From positions 1-5,666 of the forward strand of contig JABUSD010000082.1 in NCBI GenBank assembly GCA_021442845.1: a stretch of DNA of 5,666 nt, written 5' to 3'. The notes under the pieces are model-generated. The model saw nothing but the letters and a program-made list of their open reading frames with translations. It searched no databases and was not told the DNA's origin. The translations under genes and the position numbers were made by a program. The first letter of the stretch is position 1. Each line of letters starts with the position of its first letter. This DNA comes from Holdemanella sp. (GTDB taxonomy: Bacteria; Bacillota_I; Bacilli_A; Erysipelotrichales; Erysipelotrichaceae). This document shows, piece after piece, positions 1-5,666 of this stretch.

Positions 1-201
1 AGATTTCTTTTTATTATATATATATTTCTTTTTCAAATAAGCCTGAGAGTCTTTATAGATTTCATTACATTGTTTTGATGTTGATGATATATCTTCCACT
101 GTATCAATAATCGTTTCATACTCATCCAGTGTATAATCTTCCTGATATGATATCGAAGTAAAACAGAAAAAAAGACAGACTAATCCTATAAAGTGTTTCA
201 T
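1..201 (-). CDS. small exported protein of unknown function, 3' end outside window
   Basis: This is the first 67 codons of a minus-strand gene with no stop before the window edge, so its length is unknown. It begins MKHFIGLVCLFFCFTSIS, a short basic start followed by a hydrophobic stretch, which looks like a signal peptide or N-terminal anchor. After it comes an acidic segment (about residues 20-36, with QEDYTLDEYE) and then a lysine/tyrosine-rich part at the edge. One cysteine lies in the mature part (CNEIYKD) and two in the hydrophobic segment; I see no convincing lipobox. Two ATGs are in frame, at 205-207 and 199-201. The second is preferred because the purine stretch AGAAAG sits about 7 nt upstream of it but directly abuts the first. 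An in-frame stop lies shortly upstream, so the start cannot be far away. The gene follows the bgl operon terminator and is probably a separate unit. I do not recognise the family. Confidence 0.5.
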   Translation of the reverse strand, partial: MKHFIGLVCLFFCFTSISYQEDYTLDEYETIIDTVEDISSTSKQCNEIYKDSQAYLKKKYIYNKKKS

Positions 202-244
202 AAGCATTCTTTCTATGTCTGTCTATCTTCATCTATTTTAACAG

Positions 245-273
245 AAATAGGGATAGCTTAGCCATCCCTATTT
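245..273 (-). terminator. intrinsic terminator closing the bgl operon, possibly bidirectional
   Basis: A 10-bp stem pairs 247-256 with 262-271 around a 5-nt loop, with one G-U wobble in the minus-strand RNA. It can grow by two A-T pairs to 245-273. It begins just after the bglA stop codon at 275-277. Read on the minus strand, the 3' tail is UUUCUGUUAAAAU, only moderately U-rich. Read on the plus strand the hairpin ends in TTTTTT, a better tail, so it could also stop antisense transcription entering bglA. It separates the operon from the small exported protein gene downstream. Confidence 0.75.
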
Positions 274-274
274 T

Positions 275-3498
<3,224 letters not shown>

Positions 3499-3504
3499 TT
3501 TATT

Positions 3505-3511
3505 CTCCTCC
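3505..3511 (-). promoter_or_regulatory. Shine-Dalgarno of the permease gene, fixes its start
   Basis: GGAGGAG in the minus-strand RNA lies 6 nt before the ATG at 3496-3498. The alternative upstream ATG (3511-3513) overlaps this site and has no comparable sequence before it. The site lies within the 3' arm of the possible hairpin at 3507-3533. Confidence 0.85.
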
Positions 3512-3533
3512 ATTTCAATATGATTTATGAAGG
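3507..3533 (-). promoter_or_regulatory. possible Shine-Dalgarno-sequestering hairpin before the permease gene
   Basis: In the RNA, CCUUCAU (3527-3533) can pair over 7 bp with AUGGAGG (3507-3513), with one G-U wobble and a 13-nt loop. The 3' arm contains most of the permease ribosome binding site. The 5' arm shares CCU (3531-3533) with the 3' edge of RAT2, so this hairpin and a LicT-stabilised RAT2 would be mutually exclusive. No U-tract follows, so it is not an intrinsic terminator. The pairing is seen directly; a regulatory role is inference. Confidence 0.4.
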
Positions 3534-3558
3534 TTAAGCCAACTTAATGTTACCATCC
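3531..3558 (-). promoter_or_regulatory. RAT2: ribonucleic antiterminator (LicT-binding RNA) between licT and bglP
   Basis: The RNA starts GGAUGGUAA, has a 10-nt middle (CAUUAAGUUG) and ends GCUUAACCU. It matches the layout of LicT/BglG targets (Bacillus form GGATTGTTA...GCAAAACCT), with the GGAT and AACCT ends intact. The outer stem can be AAGG/CCUU. The apical stem is weak, CA/UG or AAC/GUU. The same flanking 9-mers occur in RAT1 upstream of licT, which strongly supports the call. Unlike RAT1, it is not followed by a terminator. Confidence 0.75.
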
Positions 3559-3574
3559 TTTTGAGCAAACAAAC

Positions 3575-4426
3575 CTATCCATTCTTTCTTGTCTTGGATA
3601 CCACTCTATGAATATGAATCGTAATATATAGAAGTTCATCATTGCTTAATGTATAGCTATACTTTGAAATCAAGAATTCCTTAATTTTAAGAGCACAGTT
3701 ATACGCATTCTGATACTTCGTTCTTACCACATCAAACAAGTCATTCTCTTCGCTATCATTAAACTGTTTGTTGTTGAATAAACGCAATGAGAAATACTTT
3801 AAATGGGTAATAAAACGATAATAATAAGCACTGGATGTATCAAATTCAATACGGAAGTAATAGCGTACAATTGTTGTAATCTCCTGAATTAATTCCGTTA
3901 CTTTAAAGATATTCTCCATATTGGAATCATCCAACTGGGCATTCACGATATGCAGTGCAATAAATCCAGCTTCATCTTCTGGTAATCGAATTCCCATCTG
4001 CTTTTCAATGATATCAAGTGATTTCATTCCAATTTCATATTCTGTTTCATAGAAATTCCGGATATCCCACAACAAGGCATTCTGAATTGTAAGGCCTTCT
4101 TTGTATCTTTGGATGGCAACAAATAAATGGTCACTTAGAGTTACGATCATACTATCATTTAAGCGTTTGGCAAAATCAATTTTAACCATCTCAGAAATAT
4201 CATATGCTAGCCTAATATATTCGATAGGTACATCTTTCAACAGCTGCTCAAACTTATAGATATCCTGATTATCTTGCAAGATAAAAACCTGGTTAACCAA
4301 TGTGATATCTATCGTTTCACCTTTTTTCTTGTTGAACGCAATGCCTTTGCCACACACAATCTTATCATTCCCATCTTCGCCAATAACGACAACTGCATTA
4401 TTCGTAAGAATACGTTTGATCTTCAT
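3575..4426 (-). CDS. licT: LicT/BglG-family transcriptional antiterminator
   Basis: This RNA-binding regulator stabilises RAT hairpins in bgl transcripts so that the overlapping terminator cannot form. The 283 residues match the family length. The N-terminal CAT RNA-binding domain (1-55) starts MKIKRILTNNAVVV and keeps N10, G26 and F31 at LicT positions, but has K27 where B. subtilis LicT has R27. PRD1 (about 65-170) has His100 in LSDHLF and His159 in GFIALHIV. PRD2 (about 175-283) has His208 in FITHLKYF and His271/His273 in TIHIHR. These are the four regulatory phosphorylation sites of the family. By family knowledge, EIIB-dependent phosphorylation of PRD1 inhibits it and HPr-dependent phosphorylation of PRD2 activates it. 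The frame is open for 12 more codons upstream, but that ATG falls in the terminator stem. The ATG at 4424-4426 has AAGGAGG 7 nt before it and gives the canonical MKI start. It is the first gene of the operon and probably autoregulated through RAT1. An alternative name is bglG. Confidence 0.95.
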   Translation of the reverse strand: MKIKRILTNNAVVVIGEDGNDKIVCGKGIAFNKKKGETIDITLVNQVFILQDNQDIYKFEQLLKDVPIEYIRLAYDISEMVKIDFAKRLNDSMIVTLSDHLFVAIQRYKEGLTIQNALLWDIRNFYETEYEIGMKSLDIIEKQMGIRLPEDEAGFIALHIVNAQLDDSNMENIFKVTELIQEITTIVRYYFRIEFDTSSAYYYRFITHLKYFSLRLFNNKQFNDSEENDLFDVVRTKYQNAYNCALKIKEFLISKYSYTLSNDELLYITIHIHRVVSKTRKNG

Positions 4427-4433
4427 ATGACTC

Positions 4434-4440
4434 CCTCCTT
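4434..4440 (-). promoter_or_regulatory. Shine-Dalgarno of licT, fixes its start
   Basis: AAGGAGG in the minus-strand RNA is 7 nt upstream of the ATG at 4424-4426. It lies just after the U-tract of the leader terminator, so only read-through transcripts carry it. It supports the 283-residue protein over the 295-residue open frame. Confidence 0.85.
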
Positions 4441-4446
4441 TTGCAT

Positions 4447-4500
4447 AAAAAAACCCATTCACATAAAATCTTCAAAATGAAAACATTATGCAAATAGGTT
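4447..4500 (-). terminator. leader terminator (attenuator) upstream of licT
   Basis: In the RNA, AACCUAUUUGCAUAA (4486-4500) pairs with UUAUGUGAAUGGGUU (4452-4466) over 15 consecutive pairs, three of them G-U. A small inner hairpin (UUUUC/GAAGA) fits in the loop. A run of seven U (4447-4453) includes the end of the stem and gives a five-U tail. The 5' arm shares AACCU (4496-4500) with the 3' edge of RAT1, so the two structures exclude each other, the classic LicT/BglG attenuation design. It is also the first clear terminator after the upstream membrane protein gene. Confidence 0.9.
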
Positions 4501-4526
4501 AAGCTTGACCGAATCAATTACCATCC
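4496..4526 (-). promoter_or_regulatory. RAT1: ribonucleic antiterminator in the licT leader
   Basis: The RNA begins GGAUGGUAA and ends GCUUAACCU, enclosing a 13-nt apical stem-loop, UUGA-UUCGG-UCAA. This matches the RAT architecture of LicT/BglG targets in order and spacing. The AACCU end overlaps the 5' arm of the terminator at 4447-4500. LicT binding here should let RNA polymerase read into licT and the rest of the operon. The element begins within about 10 nt of the predicted transcription start. Confidence 0.88.
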
Positions 4527-4539
4527 AATTTACAAAAGA

Positions 4540-4569
4540 ATGATATCATAGATTCCTAATAAATTTCAA
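4540..4569 (-). promoter_or_regulatory. sigma-A-type promoter of the bgl operon
   Basis: The -35 element is TTGAAA (4564-4569) and the -10 is TATCAT (4540-4545), each one mismatch from consensus, with an 18-bp spacer. An extended -10 TG is present at 4547-4548. Transcription would start near G4533, a few nucleotides before RAT1, which fits the short leaders of RAT-controlled operons. The -10 lies in a perfect 10-bp palindrome, ATGATATCAT (4540-4549). I see no convincing CcpA cre site around it. Confidence 0.65.
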
Positions 4570-4584
4570 TAACTACAATTAATT

Positions 4585-5666
4585 TTATTCTAACATGGCA
4601 ATACGTGCTTCCAGATTGGCAATATTCTGTTCACATTCAGCAATGGCAGCTTTGTTCTGACTGATTTCTTCAGCTGATCCCCCTGTTTCTTCTAAATAGG
4701 CTGCATATGTCTGATAACTGTTCAACAAGTTCTTTGCTTCTGCTAATTCAAGCTGCAAACGAGCCAATTCTTCTTCATTGGCTTTTTTCTGTGCTTCCTG
4801 TTCCTTATTGATCAATGTCTGGTATTCCTGATAAAGCGCATTGAATGACTTGTTTCCATTCTTTCGGGAAATATCATCAATCTTCTTTTGAAGAATTGAA
4901 TTCAACTTATCATAAGAACTCTTATAATTGACAATCTCACGTTTTTGAATTTCTGTATATGTATTCCATCCTTCCAGGTATGTTTTTAACTTCTGGAAAT
5001 CTTCACTGGATTCATCTTCCATGCTCTCTTTTAATTTCTTTAAATCCTTGATTGTCTGACTAAAGGATTTACCAACATGATTTTCATCCTTGAAATACTC
5101 ATCAATTTCCTTCTTCTGTTTTTCTAGAAGGGTATTATAATCCGCTTCCATATCCAATAGTTCCAGTTTTTCCGATTCTGACATCATATCATATTCATCC
5201 GCATAGGATATCAGCTTATTGTAGATTGTAATCTGCTCTTCAGAAGCTACATTGGCAGGATCATAGATAAATACCTTATAAGCATATCCTCCCATCAAAA
5301 CAAAGCCAAGAATAACCAGTACGATAAAAATTCTTAAAGGAGTCACCTTTTTCTTATCCGATTTCTTTGGTTTTTTCTTAGGGGAATCCTTCTTTGGCTT
5401 ATCCTCTTTTTTATCCTCTTTCGCTTCTTTTTTGATAATATCGGGATTAACATTTAAAATACGCTTTTCAACACTTTCAATATTAGCGGATGTAAAGACT
5501 TCATCATCGTCATCATCTCCATCATCCATAATCACCATATTCTTTGCCTGCTTGCGGTCAAATTCTGCTTCCTCTTCGGTAATCGTCTTTTGACCTCGTC
5601 CTTTACGTAACATATCAAGAGCACTGGACATCTTCTCTTCTGCCTGAAGGCGTTCCCACTCTGACA
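4585..5666 (-). CDS. single-pass membrane protein with coiled-coil extracytoplasmic domain, 5' end uncertain
   Basis: I do not recognise this family. Residues are numbered from the ATG at 5629-5631 (348 aa to the stop). The N-terminal tail is strongly charge-patterned: an acidic run DDGDDDDDE (37-44 region), then a lysine-rich stretch with KPKKDSPKKKPKK (about 68-95). One hydrophobic helix (about 99-121, IFIVLVILGFVLMGGYAYKVF) follows the basic block, so the tail should be cytoplasmic and the rest outside. Residues 130-348 are E/K/Q-rich and helical, with heptad-like stretches, notably 275-305 and 325-348, suggesting a coiled coil. The only cysteine, C333, is near the C-terminus. The frame stays open upstream of that ATG to the window edge with protein-like sequence (SEWERLQAEEK). 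The ATG lacks a good Shine-Dalgarno, unlike the other genes here, so translation probably begins upstream. The codon at the edge is NTG, so the true start could be one base outside. No clear terminator follows the stop. No link to the bgl genes is evident. Confidence 0.75.
   Translation of the reverse strand, partial: SEWERLQAEEKMSSALDMLRKGRGQKTITEEEAEFDRKQAKNMVIMDDGDDDDDEVFTSANIESVEKRILNVNPDIIKKEAKEDKKEDKPKKDSPKKKPKKSDKKKVTPLRIFIVLVILGFVLMGGYAYKVFIYDPANVASEEQITIYNKLISYADEYDMMSESEKLELLDMEADYNTLLEKQKKEIDEYFKDENHVGKSFSQTIKDLKKLKESMEDESSEDFQKLKTYLEGWNTYTEIQKREIVNYKSSYDKLNSILQKKIDDISRKNGNKSFNALYQEYQTLINKEQEAQKKANEEELARLQLELAEAKNLLNSYQTYAAYLEETGGSAEEISQNKAAIAECEQNIANLEARIAMLE

Noticed and set aside
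4274..4480. Plus-strand open frame across the licT start and leader
   Set aside because: It overlaps the licT coding start, Shine-Dalgarno and terminator, all of which are strongly supported on the minus strand.
4515..4550. Tiny minus-strand open frame (ATG at 4548-4550, MISFFCKLDGN then stop) with AGGA upstream, reaching into RAT1
   Set aside because: Its start lies upstream of the predicted transcription start, so it would exist only in read-through RNA from the upstream gene; 11 codons are too few to support.
4551..4560. Resemblance of the promoter spacer (ATTAGGAATCTATG) to the bglA start region at 1697-1713 (ATTAGGAGAATCTATG)
   Set aside because: The match is short, gapped and AT-rich, one site is non-coding and the other a ribosome binding site; most likely chance.
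5507..5530. GAT-type trinucleotide repeat in the upstream gene
   Set aside because: It encodes the Asp run, is imperfect and short, and gives no sign of being a mobile or phase-variable repeat.

Overview
This AT-rich window, with all its genes on the minus strand, looks like the chromosome of a low-GC Bacillota (Firmicutes). The support is strong AGGAGG-type ribosome binding sites, TTA/ATA-rich codon use, and a PTS operon controlled by a LicT/BglG antiterminator. A gut-type Firmicute such as an Erysipelotrichaceae member is possible, but that is only an impression.

Reading in the direction of transcription (high to low coordinates), the first gene (4585 to the right edge) encodes an unrecognised single-pass membrane protein. 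It has a charge-segregated cytoplasmic tail and an extracytoplasmic coiled-coil domain, and it is probably cut at its 5' end by the window. A promoter at about 4540-4569 follows. It drives a leader holding a ribonucleic antiterminator (RAT1, 4496-4526) whose 3' edge is also the 5' arm of a strong intrinsic terminator (4447-4500). Next come licT (3575-4426), a second RAT (RAT2, 3531-3558), the beta-glucoside PTS permease EIIBCA (1708-3498) and a GH1 6-phospho-beta-glucosidase (275-1699). A hairpin terminator lies at 245-273. At the left edge is the start of a small exported protein gene that runs out of the window.

The core is a self-contained beta-glucoside uptake and hydrolysis operon. EIIBCA imports and phosphorylates the sugar, and the GH1 enzyme splits the 6-phosphoglucoside to glucose-6-phosphate and an aglycone or glucose. 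LicT senses PTS phosphorylation through its two PRD domains and relieves termination in its own leader.

The most unusual point is RAT2. It lies between licT and the permease gene but no intrinsic terminator follows it. Instead its 3' edge overlaps a 7-bp hairpin that would bury the permease Shine-Dalgarno sequence. This suggests, as inference, that LicT may control translation of the permease in addition to antitermination upstream. Both RATs share the same departures from the Bacillus consensus. The start codons of both licT and the permease should be moved inward from the longest possible reading frame.
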